Source of the DNA: Nissolia schottii
Taxonomy: Eukaryota > Streptophyta > Magnoliopsida > Fabales > Fabaceae
Direction: 5' to 3'
Length of the DNA: 64,000 bases
Assembly (NCBI GenBank): GCA_003254905.1
Contig: QANU01064559.1
Span: forward strand, 6,948 to 70,947
Below the pieces are notes generated by a model, which did no database searches, had not been told where the DNA came from, and saw nothing but the letters and a program-made list of their open reading frames with translations. The position numbers and the translations under genes are program-made. How positions within the stretch are numbered: the first letter of the stretch is position 1; each line of letters begins with the position of its first letter. Shown here one piece after another: positions 1 to 11,323 of this stretch.

Positions 1-294
1 AAAAATTCCCCTCATTAATTCTAAAATATCACTTGACATATTCTTGATTTATTTTCATATTAATATATTTTACAGACTCCAGTGAGTCATAAGGAAATTA
101 CCATAAAACCCTAATTACGATCCAGACGTCACCGAACGTCACAAGACCGTCAGAGGATTATTTTCAACTAATATTACAGAAATAAAATTAATATTTGAAT
201 TTTATTCTATTTCTATCTTGCCTTTTCCTTATTATTATATTTTTAATTTTGCCTTAACTAGCATTTTAACTTGAGGAAAAAGTCGGGTTGTTAC
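1..294 (-). repeat. Truncated LTR end of a minus-strand chromovirus
   Basis: This stretch matches the end of the LTR at 6800-7098 almost throughout: the same order of the segments around GACATATTCTTG, CAGACTCC(A/T)GTGAGTC and the closing AAGTCGGGTTGTTACA. It is therefore the terminal part of a minus-oriented TGTAACA-type LTR whose rest lies left of the window. It butts directly onto a plus-strand pol fragment, so it is either a nested insertion or an assembly join. Confidence 0.75.
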
Positions 295-471
295 AACAAG
301 ACCTGGAAGACTCGGAACAAGGAGATTCCAATGGTACGAGTTATCTGGGAGAACGGGAAGGTCGAGGAACAGACTTGGGAACTAGAAGAAGACATGAAAG
401 CGGCCTATCCAGAACTATTTCCAGGTACGAAATTTCGAGGACGAAATTTTTCTAAGGGGGGTGGAATGTAA
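295..471 (+). pseudogene. C-terminal fragment of Ty3/gypsy (chromovirus) polyprotein
   Basis: The reading frame encodes the tail of a gypsy polyprotein: a chromodomain-like strand around TRNKEIPMVRVIW, then EEQTWELEEDMKAAYPELF, then a basic end. The equivalent tail occurs on the minus strand at 7161-7300 (TRNKEVPMVRVAW...AYPELF), which supports the assignment. The fragment lacks integrase, reverse transcriptase and gag. Its frame ends at a TAA lying inside the first bases of the following LTR, and a purine-rich tract (AAGGGGGGTGGA) immediately before that LTR is the expected polypurine tract. Confidence 0.85.
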
Positions 472-1788
472 CATCTCGCTCCTTCCCTAAGTGAAATTTC
501 CCCGATTTACCGTTCGTAGAGCATCTTGTATAGGTTAACATGCAGAGATTAATCGAAACTTATCTGTTTAGCTTCTCGAAATTCTGATGACACTCAAAGG
601 GTTCCTCATGACCCTTAGAATTTAGGGGGAAAATTAAACCGTCGGAAAAACGGGGTTCCGCTCACTTTCGGACGATTCCGCAGACACTAGAACAGTCCCG
701 TTTGGCCCCGTTTAGCCAGTGGAGCCGAGCAGTGGGCCCCAATCTTGGGAAACCGTACCTTATGGGGGAAAAGATGACAAAGCCCCTAGAGCAACCCCAA
801 ATTGTTACTAGGAAGCTTTGGCGATCGCGGAAATGCCAGTGGAACGGCCCCGATCGGACACCGACGAGAGATAACGGGTCAAAGGTATCGGTGAAAAATA
901 CTCCTCCGGAGAAAAATTCACAAATGCCTTGAAGTGATAATACCTTGAGGTAGTGGGGAATTAGAGGATGGCGACGGTATAAGCGGAATATTTTTCGAAC
1001 GACCGTGCGCGACGCACCGGGACTGCGAATGATAAAAAATGAGCGAAACGAGACTGCATGGGCCCCACATCTGCAATTGACCACGTGATGGCTGCAGATT
1101 TCCAAGGAAAATAATAAAGAATTAGGTTACTATTCATTGATTTGACCTTAGAATTATCTAACCTAATTAATTAATTCATAAATTAAATAGAAAATGGCAT
1201 TTTGGTAATTTTGGCAAAGGGCATAATGGGAAAATGGCCAAATTTTCGTGGCTATATAAGGGCATGGCCAGCAGCCCATTATTCATTCATTTTCTCTCTT
1301 GAAGTGCTGAAACTCTGCCAGTTTGCTCGCCTGACGCGCTGCGGAAACCCTGCCAGAACACTGCGGGAACCAGGAAACGATCTGGGAAGGCTAAGCCCTC
1401 AAGGAACTTGCCTCTTTGCCGCCATTTTCTGCCCTTTTCAAGCCTCTAAGGAAGTGGGTAACCTTAGTTTTACTCACCCCCTTAGTGGTGATTGTATGCT
1501 TGCTTTGTTTTGATGATTTTGTAATATGTTAGAATTGTTATGCTAGGGTTAGGGAGATGATTCTGAAGGGTCCTATGACCTGGACTAGCTAGGATTTGAA
1601 TGGTTGGAATAGGTGTAAAAAATCCAAGAAGTGTCCATGAGAAAGGATGGCAAGAAACCAAGACAAACTAAAGGAGTATGTTGCTGTTTGCCCAGGTATT
1701 GCTGAGCGGCCTCATGAGTCGCTGAGCGATCTCATGAACCGCTGAGCGGCCTTTGTGAACCGCTGAGCCAAGGGTACCGCTGAGCGGC
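467..1788 (+). repeat. Left part of the 3' LTR of the plus-strand chromovirus
   Basis: It starts TGTAACATC directly after the polypurine tract. It aligns in order with the solo LTR at 8773-13403: the shared CCGTCGGAAAAACGG block, GCGCGACGCACCGG, a TATA box (TATATAAG near 1254; TATAAATA in the other copy), then AAGTGGGTAAC and GGGAGATGATTCTGAAGGG. Near its visible end (1700-1788) it has five CGCTGAGCGG-type motifs. It is cut at 1789 by a TGATAAG LTR, and its right part is not seen in the window. Confidence 0.8.
1251..1260 (+). promoter_or_regulatory. LTR TATA box
   Basis: TATATAAG sits about 785 bp into the LTR. The matching place in the LTR starting at 8773 has GGCTATAAATAGCC (near 9580). 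Transcription would start a few tens of bases downstream, which puts the palindromic motif array at 1700-1788 in the transcribed R/U5 part. Function is inferred from position only. Confidence 0.5.
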
Positions 1789-2916
1789 TGATAAGTGGAT
1801 TTTGTACCCTATTTTATTATCCTATAAATGAACATTGCATACTAAAAATAGGTGTTTTTAATACTTAATCAAATATGTTTTGCACATTATCTTCTTTTGT
1901 AAGAAATTAAGAAAACGGCAAGTTCAAGCATTATTTTCTTAAAATTTAATGTGTATATTTCTTTTGTAGTTTTTCTATCTTAATTGTAGGAAATGAAGGA
2001 TCAAGAGGATCATTGAAGATATGAAGAGAAGATGTGGCCAAGGGCAAAAGAAAAAAAAGAAGCAAAATGGCGAATTAAAGCAACACCGCTCAGCGGTTAG
2101 CAAGCACCGCTCAACGCGAATAGGACAAGGCACCGCTGAGCGATGAACCCATGGCCGCTCAGCGGTGAAGCCCCCGGAGCCATTTGCGCTGGCGCATTTA
2201 TTGCGCCAGCTGGCGCCAGCCTGGATTGTGGTGCCGCCCCTGCGAAAGCTGACCGGAGCATTAATAAGCCGCGTGAGCCGTCGGAGTTGACCAGACCGCT
2301 TAGCGGCACCGCCAAACTGCTCAGCGAAATGCCCCAAACCGCTTAGCGATGGTACTAAACCGCTGAGTGGTGCCCTCGGATTTTGGCCTATAAATAGATG
2401 GCCAAGGCACTCATTTGGAGATCATCCATCCACCTGCCATCCAAGTTCTTCTAACCCTAGAGAACTTCATATTCCTCCCTCCATATTTCCTACATTTTTT
2501 TTCCTTTTTATGCACCTTAGGTTTATGTTAGTAAGTGCTTTGTTAGAAGTCTTTTTCCTTCAAGAATTATAGCGAAGCTCTGCCGAATTGTAATCAGGTT
2601 CTATTGTTTCAATTCTCCGTTGTTCTTTACACTTTCTTTCTCTTTACTCATTAAAAGTTTTAATCCTCCACCCATGGAGGAGTAGGTTATTAATATATTG
2701 CATTCGGTAACTCTAGATTAGGATTAATTTGAGGTCTTGAGCTTAATGATTATTCACGAATTTTTCCTCCCTAAATTAATGATATAGCGATTGCATGTTA
2801 TTAGTTAAGGGCTAAATCTAGATTAATGAATCTTGACGATTGTATGATTTGTTAAACTATGATCAGGAACTTTTTGGGGAACTAATTAGATTTAATTAGG
2901 TTGTGCAATTGGTACA
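1789..2916 (+). repeat. TGATAAG-type LTR, copy A (left part)
   Basis: It starts TGATAAGTGG and follows the plan of the complete solo LTR at 9720-11323: an AT-rich head, a GAAGATGGA-like segment, a motif array (eight CGCT(C/G/T)AGCG variants at 2084-2365), a GCGCCAGCTGGCGC palindrome (2203-2216), then a TATA box (TATAAATAG near 2391) and a pyrimidine-rich leader. The right end is missing; copy B begins at 2917. Confidence 0.65.
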
Positions 2917-3293
2917 TGTTAAATGCCCAAAATGCACAATTTTTACCATTTTAAAAGGCATTTAATTGTTTATGTTTCAATGAATTATCTAATGAATTCC
3001 CCATATTTTTGTAGGATTCTAATAAATTTTGGAAGATGGATGCAAGTAGCTTAATTAAAGAATAATTCCATGAAGAATGAAAGAAAAGGGCAGAAATGGA
3101 AAAGAGCTTAAAAGAGAAGATTCTGGCGACAGAATCGCTCAGCGGTAAGCAAGGATTCGCTCAGTGCACAAAGAAGAATTGCTCAGCGGATGGACCCTGG
3201 CCGCTGAGCGAAAGGACGTCGGCAGCAACTTGTACGCGGCGCATTTAATGCGCCAGCTGGAGCCAGCCTGGCGCCAGGATAGATGGCGGCGCC
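2917..3293 (+). repeat. TGATAAG-type LTR, copy B (left part)
   Basis: It begins TGTTAAATGCCC, a diverged form of TGATAAGTGCC. It repeats the head seen in copy C and in the solo LTR, including GAATTATCTAATGAATTCC (shared with 9784-9803) and GAAGATGGATGCAAG. Four motif copies lie at 3135-3210. It is cut short at 3294, where copy C starts, so neither the TATA box nor the 3' end of this copy is seen. Confidence 0.6.
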
Positions 3294-3945
3294 TGATAAG
3301 TGCCTAATTTACGTAATTCTTACTAATTAAAATGGCACTTATCCATTTGTGTTTCAACATAATACCTAAATAAAGCTTTATGTTTTGTAGGTTTATAATA
3401 TATATTTGAAGATGGATGCAAGCATAAAAAGATAAAGAATAATCCCATGAAGAATGGAGAACAAGGGCAGAAGTGGAAAAGAACTAAAACAGAAGAATCC
3501 AGGCAGGATCGCTCAGCGGAGGAAGAACAGCGCTTAGCGCAAGAGGGCTAACCGCTCAGCGGTCCGCTCAGCGATTAAATCCTTACCGCTGAGCGGTTTG
3601 ACGTCGGCAGCCGCCTTTGACCCCGCATTAAATGCTCCAGCCTGGCGCCACTTCAAGCCGCCACCACCATTAATGAAGCCGCGTAAGAGCCACCATTTTT
3701 GACCCACCGCTCAGCGGTGGTACCCTAACCGCTGAGCGGTCCTCCCCAAAATTTTCCTATAAATAGGAGGGAGGCCGAGGCATTAAGGACATATCTCATC
3801 CACTCCTTCCTCCTTCACCATTTCACTCATTCTCCATACTTTCTTAAGCTAGGGTTAGGTAGGAAATTAGGGTTTAAAAGCTTTCCTGAACTGAAGTGCT
3901 GCCGGATTGTCAATGGTTGTGAAACGTGGTGGACGTGTGGAGGCA
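3294..3945 (+). repeat. TGATAAG-type LTR, copy C (left part)
   Basis: It starts TGATAAGTGCCTAATTTACG, identical over 20 bases to the head of the solo LTR at 9720. It contains seven motif copies, three of them full palindromes (around 3551, 3586 and 3704-3740), then TATAAATAG (near 3760) and a pyrimidine-rich leader. The minus-strand chromovirus starts at 3951 right after it. Confidence 0.65.
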
Positions 3946-3950
3946 TTTCA

Positions 3951-6900
3951 TGAAACACCCTAGCTAACTGTTTACCCGTACGTAGTGAAAAAGCTCACTA
4001 GGTTGTTGTCTACTTGGTCAGAATACCTTAGTCCATAGTTATCTTTTGAAAATAGTCGATGCTCAAGAAAATAAGGACCCATTTTAAACTTTTGCTTGTA
4101 TCACAGCAATACTAAAATAGAGCCATGCGTTGGAATAAAACAAATATAACAAAGCGGATAATATTATTATAAGTAGAACATGTAATATCCATCCATTGGG
4201 TCCACCATACAAGGTCACATCATTGTATATATAGTAAGTACAATATACATCACATACACATAAACTGTAATACTGAATACATAGGTCAGAATACATCACA
4301 TCAGCATACAAGGACTATTGGTATGTCCCTGGGCAAAACATCAATATCTAACTATCTCCTAGCCACTCATGGCTCAGCTGGCGGCTCATCTGCATCCTCA
4401 AAATATGACTCATCATCTTCTGTACCTGAAGTCATAAAACAGTGGGGGATGAGAACGGTAGGTTCTCAGTGGGAATAACTTTAGTTCCTGAGTCTCATAT
4501 CAGATTATTTCGGACTTCAGGCCGCTCAAAGATCTCTAAGTGAGCATACATACTAAATATCCTACTGTTTATTATCTGGCCTATCTGAACGGTTTTATCT
4601 GCATTATTATGCGATAGGGGCACTACTCTTGCTTACTACATTCTTGTGCTGATTAACAGTTCGTGCAATCCGTCTCGAGCGTGCTCTTGACGGTATGGCA
4701 TAACAACAGACCATACATGCAGAGTAATTAATTGTATAACAGAATACATCCAGCACAACAGAATTATCAGAGTAAGCATCACATAGTCATCCAAAGTGAA
4801 CCTCATAGAATCAGCAGAATGCATGTAGCAGAGTCATCAGCATAAACATGACAGAATTATCAGAATAACATGTCTAACAGAATGTAACAGCATAACAGAA
4901 TATGACAGCATAACAGAATGTAACAGCATAACAGAATAGGTGTTATTCCCACCATAGTAATGTCCTCTGTTGACACTAGTATGACGGAATAACCTCACAC
5001 CCCCAGTATAGGCCGACACTGTCTGGACCTTACCGCGGTGGGCTTCCACCTGCCGTGTGCCCCCTCGGGACCCCTCGACAGTGGGCGGATATTGTACCCC
5101 CACCTAAGCTTGCCCCCTTTCGACAATGCATAGGCGTGGTAACCGCACACCTCTAGGTATGCCATATCGACACCACCTGTGACGGGCTTCCACATTCAGG
5201 ATGCCTCGACCTCCTGAAGTGGGATCATAGTAGCTCACGTGATCATGGCCTGTTCAGCATGTGGCATATAGCTAATTTCAGCATTGGGCATTTGCCCTGT
5301 CTCAACAGCATGGGGCATTGGCCCTTATTCAGCAGCATTGGGCACTGGCCCTTTTCAGCATGTTGGTACCTGCAGCATGGCATACTGGTTTCCTATGGTT
5401 CATTTCAGCATCTCTACTTATCTCAGAGTTAATTCTAATGTCTTTAACTAGGTTTATCATGAATGCATGAAATGCTACAAATTTTATTATAGACTACACG
5501 TAATATGCATGTTCAGAGCATTTTCTTCACATACAGCATGTACATTCATACAATTCAGATTATCAATCACAGATATAGCCATAAATACTGGACTATGTGC
5601 CTCAAGTGGAGTTCCATAAATCATCTTGGTCTCAAGCCGCTCAGCGGTTTGAGCTCTAGCGCTCAGCGCTGGAAATAGCCTCGCTCAGCGATATAGGAGC
5701 TTTATCGCTCAGCGGTAAAGATCCCTTCGCTCAGCGGTCTAACAACTTTTTAAAATATCTCCACCGACTTTTATCCTTTAAGAAAATATCTTTTCGGATT
5801 TCCACGTGGCCCTCAGATCGCTCAGCGGTAACCGCCTCCTACTCAGCACTGAAGTTCACAGCAGTCTGCTCAGCGGCGCCAGAGCAGCGCTCAACGGCCA
5901 CTGGGCGAAAATGCAAAACCGAATGCATCATCTTCCATCCTATTCCTCCTTTACTCCCATGGAACCCTACTTGAGTTTGCACATATTTCACACACAATAA
6001 TCACATCTAATCCAGGTCACAAGACCCTTCAGAATTGTCTCCCTAAGCCCTAACATCATTTCTAGCATTTATGTTCATAATATCACCAAATTCTCTAACA
6101 TACATACAATCACACAAACATCATTCACCATCAAAGAGGTGAGGAACTAGAGTTACCCACTTCCTCAAGAGCTTGTTGAGAAGAGGAAATCAATCCTTGC
6201 TTGCTTGTTTGAAGTCTTCTTGACCTAAAATGAAACCTCGACATAATTAGGGCAACATAGGTTATGGAAGCTTGGTTCTTCACCAACGGATGAAAACTCA
6301 CCAACTACTCTTGATTGTCTTCCTTATAGACGTAGGAATGAATTAGAATGATGGAAAGATGAACTTGCGACTTGGTTGCTTGCTTGTAAGCTTCTTTTGT
6401 CAAGGAAGACTAAAAACCTAGGTTATGGAGATTATGATTATGGAACCTTGGTTTCTTGGATTCCACTTGAAGAGAACTCCTAGTCTTGATGCTAGCCTAC
6501 CTTCTTGATGGATTTGAGAGTGGTTGATGATGATGAGAACAAAAGATGATGGTTAAACTTTGGGTGGAGCTTAGGTGAGGTTTAGGTTTAGGAACTTAGG
6601 AGAAAATGAAAATGAAAGACTTGGAAAATATGTGTGTATATTTTCGGGTTCCATGGGCTACCGTGGGGTTTTGGTGGCCTTGGCCATAATTATTTTCCAA
6701 TTTTTCCCATAGTGTGTTTTAGGTCATATTCATTCATTAATTATTTATGTACGGAAGTCCTAAAAATATTCTGGACATACCGTTGTGACCTATTAATTCT
6801 CCTCATTAATGTTAAAATCTTAGTTGACATATTCTTGCATTTAATTTCATATTAATATATTGTACAGACTCCTGTGAGTCGTAAAGAAATTATAATAAAA

Positions 6901-7098
6901 CCCTAATTTCGATCCAAACGTCACCGGACGTCACGGGATCGTAGAGTTATTATTTTTAGCTAATTTTACAGAAATAAAATTAATATTTGAATTTTATTTT
7001 ATTTTTATCTCACCTTTTCCTTCTTATTATATTTATAATTATTTATTATGTTCGTTATGTGACGTCTTAAACAAAGGGGAAAAGGTCGGGTTGTTAGA
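3951..7098 (-). repeat. 3' LTR of the minus-strand chromovirus
   Basis: The 3.1 kb length agrees with the 3.02 kb calculated for the solo LTR at 8773-13403 after removing its nested insert. The LTR ends (TGAAACACCC on the plus strand at 3951; TTGTTAGA at 7091-7098, a one-base change from TTGTTACA) mirror the other copies. It contains tandem tracts near 4860-4935 (CATAACAGAATGTAACAG type) and 5270-5350 (GCATTGGGCATTTGCCC type), and nine CGCTCAGCGG-type motifs at 5637-5895. Confidence 0.8.
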
Positions 7099-7160
7099 TT
7101 CCACCCCCCTTCGAAAAATTTCGTCCTCAAAATTGAAAAATAAGGATAAATCCATACCTC

Positions 7161-8291
7161 TCAGAATAACTCCGGATAAGCTTGCTTCATATCCACATCT
7201 AACTCCCATGTGTGCTCTTTGACTTCTCCGTTCGTCCATGCCACTCGTACCATAGGAACCTCCTTGTTCCTCGTCTGACGAATCTTATGATCAATGATCC
7301 TGTGTGGCATGAGTGGCATAGACAAGTCTTCCCTTAACTGTATCTGCTCTGGCTGAAGTACATGATCGGGGGATGCATAATATTTGCGCAACTGAGAGAC
7401 ATGAAAAACATTATGGATATTGGCAAGATTCGGTGGAAGAGCTATCTGATATGCTACCGGACCAATACGATCTAGAATCTGGAACAGTCCAATGAATCGG
7501 GGGTTCAGCTTCTTAATCTTCAATGACCTCCCAATACTTATTGCCAGAGTAACCTTTAGGAAGACATGATCTCCCTCTTGGAACTCAAGCGGCCTTCTCC
7601 GGTTATCTGCATAACTCTTCTGCCGACTTTGCGCCGTAAGCACTCGTTTGCGCAACAATTTCATTAATTCTTCTGTCTCTCGGGTCTCTTCAGGACCTAG
7701 ACAGCGATACTGCCTGCTGTCGTTCCAACACAAAGGCGACTGACATTTCCTGCCATACAATGCTTCAAAGGGAGCCATACCGATGCTAGCTTGATAGCTG
7801 TTGTTGTAAGCAAACTCCACGAATGGCAATATTTCCTCCCATTTTCCTGGTGTATCTAGTGCACAAGCTCGTAGCATATCTTCCAAGGTCTGAATAGTAC
7901 GTTCGGACTGACCATTAGACTGAGGGTGATATGCAGAACTCAAGTGCAACTACGATCCATATGCTTTCTGAAACGCAGTCCAGAATCTGGAGGTAAATCT
8001 AGGATCTCGGTCTGAAATGATAGAAGATGGTACTCCATGCAACCTTACCACCTCCTTGATATACAGTTGTACCAGCTTCTCCAATGGGTATGTCATCTTG
8101 ATTGAGATAAAGTGAGCAGACTTAGTCAATCTGTCCACAATTACCCAAATGGCATCAACTCCAGTCTGGGTACGTGGTAAACCTGAAACAAAATCCATGG
8201 CTATGGCCTCCCACTTCCACCCTATAACTTCTGGAGGATTCAGCAACCCTGGTGGTTTCTGGTGCTCGATCTTCACCTTCTGACAAACCAA
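7161..8291 (-). pseudogene. Ty3/gypsy integrase-chromodomain fragment with in-frame stop
   Basis: Read on the minus strand, this is the C-terminal third of a chromovirus pol. The integrase core is clear: DFVSGLPRT and VDRLTKSAHFI around the first acidic residue, ISDRDPRFTSRFW for the second Asp, and NGQSERTIQTLEDM with the catalytic Glu. Then come EFAYNNSYQASIGMAPFEAL and GRKCQSPLCW, a typical spacer, QLRKYYASPDHVL, and the chromodomain-like end TRNKEVPMVRVAW...AYPELF. A TAG lies between AYGS and LHLSSAYHPQ, at the junction near 7950, where a sense codon is expected; both sides are in the same frame. The start is lost in the assembly gap. Dead as it stands. Confidence 0.9.
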
Positions 8292-8315
8292 GCACTTCTG
8301 TACCCAGTTCTCAAC

Positions 8316-8316
8316 N
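8316..8316. other. Single-base assembly gap inside the chromovirus
   Basis: An n separates integrase sequence from the LTR end. The distance that would hold gag, protease, RT and most of the 5' LTR is reduced to one base, so true coordinates beyond this point are not continuous with those before it. Confidence 0.85.
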
Positions 8317-8360
8317 TGACGTCTTAAACAAAGGGGAAAAAGTCGGGTTGTTACATTTCA

Positions 8361-8767
8361 TAGTGCATGAGGGAATGTGGGAATCTCTTACGCATACCGG
8401 CTCACCCGGGTTAGCATTTTTCTTCTTAGTCCTTTCAACCATGTAACCGTGGCCTAGGTTACAACCTCTTTCTTGCCACTATTGTATCGACCCGGCAGCA
8501 CTCTTTATCAGAATAGTAGCTAACCATGTAAGGCTCATAAGAGGAAATCATCGAATACAATAGGTGCAACCATCCCCCTGACAGGAATGGCGAGGAACCG
8601 GCCCTTGGGCGCGATCAGGCGTGGTCGTGCTTCTCAGTACTCTTCTCTTTAATGGGGTCCCCCTTTCTTTCTTACAGGACTTGTCCTGTTCTTTTTCTTT
8701 TCTCTCAGGCCTTAGCTTGTTCTCTTTACTTTATGAATCAGGTCTCTCTACCTGCGTTGCTCTGACC
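8361..8767 (-). repeat. LTR-derived segment of uncertain family
   Basis: The reverse complement of the start of this segment (GCTAACCCGGGTGAGCCGGTATG, seen near 8390-8412) matches the threefold tandem element at 12440-12545 in the solo LTR, so the segment is a minus-oriented piece of a related LTR. No coding sequence was recognised. It carries the left target duplication AATCC (8768-8772) of the solo LTR that follows. Confidence 0.5.
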
Positions 8768-9719
8768 AATCCTGTAACATCCCACTTTTTCCTTGGTAAG
8801 AATTTCACAGGAGAAATACCCATCTAATCCCTAATATGGGTTAACCGGGTAGAAAACCTAAACCCTTAGGACAGACGTGTCTGTAGAAGATTTTCGGTTT
8901 AGTTTTTGGGAATTCCAATTTCCTTTTAACAATCCCTTATGACCCTTAGGATTGGATGGTAAGCTTAGACTGTCGGAAAAACGGAGTTCCGCTCAGTTTC
9001 GGACGATTCTGCAGACACTAGAACAACCCCGTTTTGTCCCGTTTAGCCGGTAAAATTGAGCAGAGAGCCCCAAGTCTCTGGAAACCCTACCGGTACCAGG
9101 TAAAAGTTTCAGACACCTTAGAATAGTCCCAAAACCCCATTGGGGAAAGTCGGGAAGTGACGAAACCGCAAGCAGAACAACGGTCTGCGGTCACCGAGGC
9201 TCGATGACGGGTTAAAGGTATCTGTGAAAAATAATCCTCTGGATAAAAATTCACAAATGCCTTAAACCAATAATATTCCCATGAAGGGGAAAATAGAGGA
9301 TCACGACGATATAAGCGGAGTATTTTTCGGACGACCGTGCGCGACGCACCGGCATTGCGAGCGATAAAACACGAGCAAAACAGAACCAGGAGAAGTCAAA
9401 TTTTGGGGCAGCCCACGTGATTAATTCAGATGGCAAGGAAAATAATTAAAAATTCCATTTACTATTCATTGATGTGACACATGAATTATCATTTAAATTA
9501 ATTAATTTTTAAAGAAAATGATAATGGCAAAATTGTAAATAAGCATAGGGGCAAAAAGGTCAATTCAAGGGTAGCCTCTTGGCTATAAATAGCCAGCCCC
9601 ATAATCAGAAAAATGAGAGAAAATTCATATCCTAGGGGAAACTCTGTCCGTGTGCTCCGTGATCCCGCTGCAGAAACTCCGTCAGGAAGCTTGGATCGCG
9701 CCTGAAGCTCGGAGGACGA

Positions 9720-11323
9720 TGATAAGTGCCTAATTTACGCAAATTTGACCTATTAAAATGGAACTTATTTGCTTAGGTTTTAATGAATTATCTAATAAAT
9801 TCCCCATATTTTGTAGGCTTTTAATATATTTTGAAGAATGGATACAAGCATGATTAATTGAAGAATAATCCCAAAAGAATGGAAGAAAAGGGCAAAATTG
9901 GAAAAAGAGCTTAAAAGAAGGAATCAGACGTGAGGACCGCTCAGCGTAAGAACAGAACCGCTCAGCGCACAAAGGACAAAGGCTGCTCAGCGATGGTATC
10001 CTGGCCGCTCAGCGGTTGTACCTCCGGAGCCACTTGCAGCCACCGCATTTAATGCGCCAGCTAAAGCCAGCCTGGATAGCGGCACCGCCCTGAAAAAGCT
10101 GCCGGCGCATTTATGAAGCCGCGTGTAATGATTACACCGCTGAGCGATAAAGTACAAGCCGCTCAGCGATACCACCAGAATCACTCAGCGGTAGGACTTA
10201 AACCGCTGAGCGAAGCCACCCAAAATTTGCCTATAAATTGGAGGGCCGAGCCATTCATTTCCATTATCTCTTCCTCCCCCCAAAACTTCATTCTTTTACA
10301 TTTCTCTTGTACTTAGAAGCTTAGGTTAGTTTAGCAACAAAGAGGAGGCCGGTGAAGGAGCCGAGAGATCGAAGAAGCTTGGCGAAACGCTGTCATGATA
10401 GCGTGAAACCGTGTCATGGTAAGCGTCTAAACCTTGCCTCTGATATTCTCTTGTAAGATGGATTTGTAATCCTCTTGTTGTTGGGATTTTGGTCATTATT
10501 GTATTATGATTGTATCCATGTAACTATTGCATATGAATTTATCAGTTTCTATTGATTCGCTAGAATGATTTTATGCTTAATGCTAGCTTTTGTTTAGTGT
10601 TTTGTTTCTTGATTTGGGACTTGTTTGTATGCACGAAAGTGATACTAATTAAGTCATAACCAAGGTAAGATAAATATCACTATGCTTAACTAGATTCTAG
10701 ACTCGAAAGTTGTGAGCGAGAGCTACAATCATTAGAGTCTGACCTAATTCATTTCATCTAATTCTTGTTGTCGTAACGGGAATGAGGATTAGCCGTTTTA
10801 ACATTTGGAATAATGCTGGCGTACTTTGTTAAGCTCGTGTACGAGAGCGACAGTTTAACAAGGGAAACTTGTAATCTTTTCATGCGCGAAAGCGATGAAC
10901 AAGTTAAGAACTGATGGCGGGCAATCAATGAAATGATAATTCTGTGTAATAAGTTAATGGATGCATGAAACTATGATATGATTCAATTCCAAACAAGCTC
11001 TGGATCTACCTCTGATTTGTTGCATCTTTATTTTCATGTCATTTATTTTCTTTAGTCTATTTAAATAACAAATCAAACTATCAATCCTTCACACCATTGT
11101 TTAATTAACGAACTCAAGAATGGTATTTTTGCAACTCTCTGTGGATTCGATTATAGCCGACTATACTGCAATTGGATCCCTTGTGGATCTGAAAGCCGTA
11201 AAGAAGGTATATATTTAATTTGAACGACAAGAAGTGCAATTACGATTTTAACAAGATTGGCACAGTTGTGACAAACTAAAGCTGTGTCAAGATTGGAGAA
11301 AGTGTAACAGTTGGCTTTCATCA
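9720..11323 (+). mobile_element. Nested solo LTR of the TGATAAG family
   Basis: It starts TGATAAGTGCC and ends CTTTCATCA (TGAT...ATCA), and is flanked by GACGA on both sides (9715-9719 and 11324-11328). Joining the flanks restores the outer LTR. Length is 1604 bp. It is the only complete member of this LTR family here and serves as reference for copies A-C. It has eight motif copies (9938-10215), a TATA box (CCTATAAATTGG, near 10232) and a long non-coding remainder. The clade of the parent element is not known from an LTR alone. Confidence 0.92.

Larger units (their letters stand above)
3951..8355 (-). mobile_element. Minus-strand chromovirus (Ty3/gypsy) with an assembly gap inside
   Basis: Read on the minus strand, the right-hand remnant at 8317-8355 is the outer end of the 5' LTR (TGTAACAACCCGAC). 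The n at 8316 stands for the missing rest of that LTR, gag and most of pol. Bases 7161-8291 are integrase and chromodomain, and 3951-7098 is a complete 3' LTR of 3148 bp ending GGGTGTTTCA. The bases flanking both outer ends are TTTCA (3946-3950 and 8356-8360), which fits a 5-bp target duplication. Since the interior was collapsed at the n, that match could be chance if the join is wrong. Confidence 0.7.

Noticed and set aside
662-1513. Open frames of 76-147 codons in the LTR at 467
   Set aside because: They lie in LTR sequence, have no family resemblance, overlap on both strands and are not kept in the homologous LTR at 8773.
1975-2346. Frames rich in PLSG/LSE peptides
   Set aside because: They are translations of the CGCTGAGCGG motif array and not proteins; frames differ between LTR copies.
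4084-5195. Minus-strand frames of 62-88 codons
   Set aside because: Low-complexity translations of LTR tandem repeats, without conservation between LTR copies.
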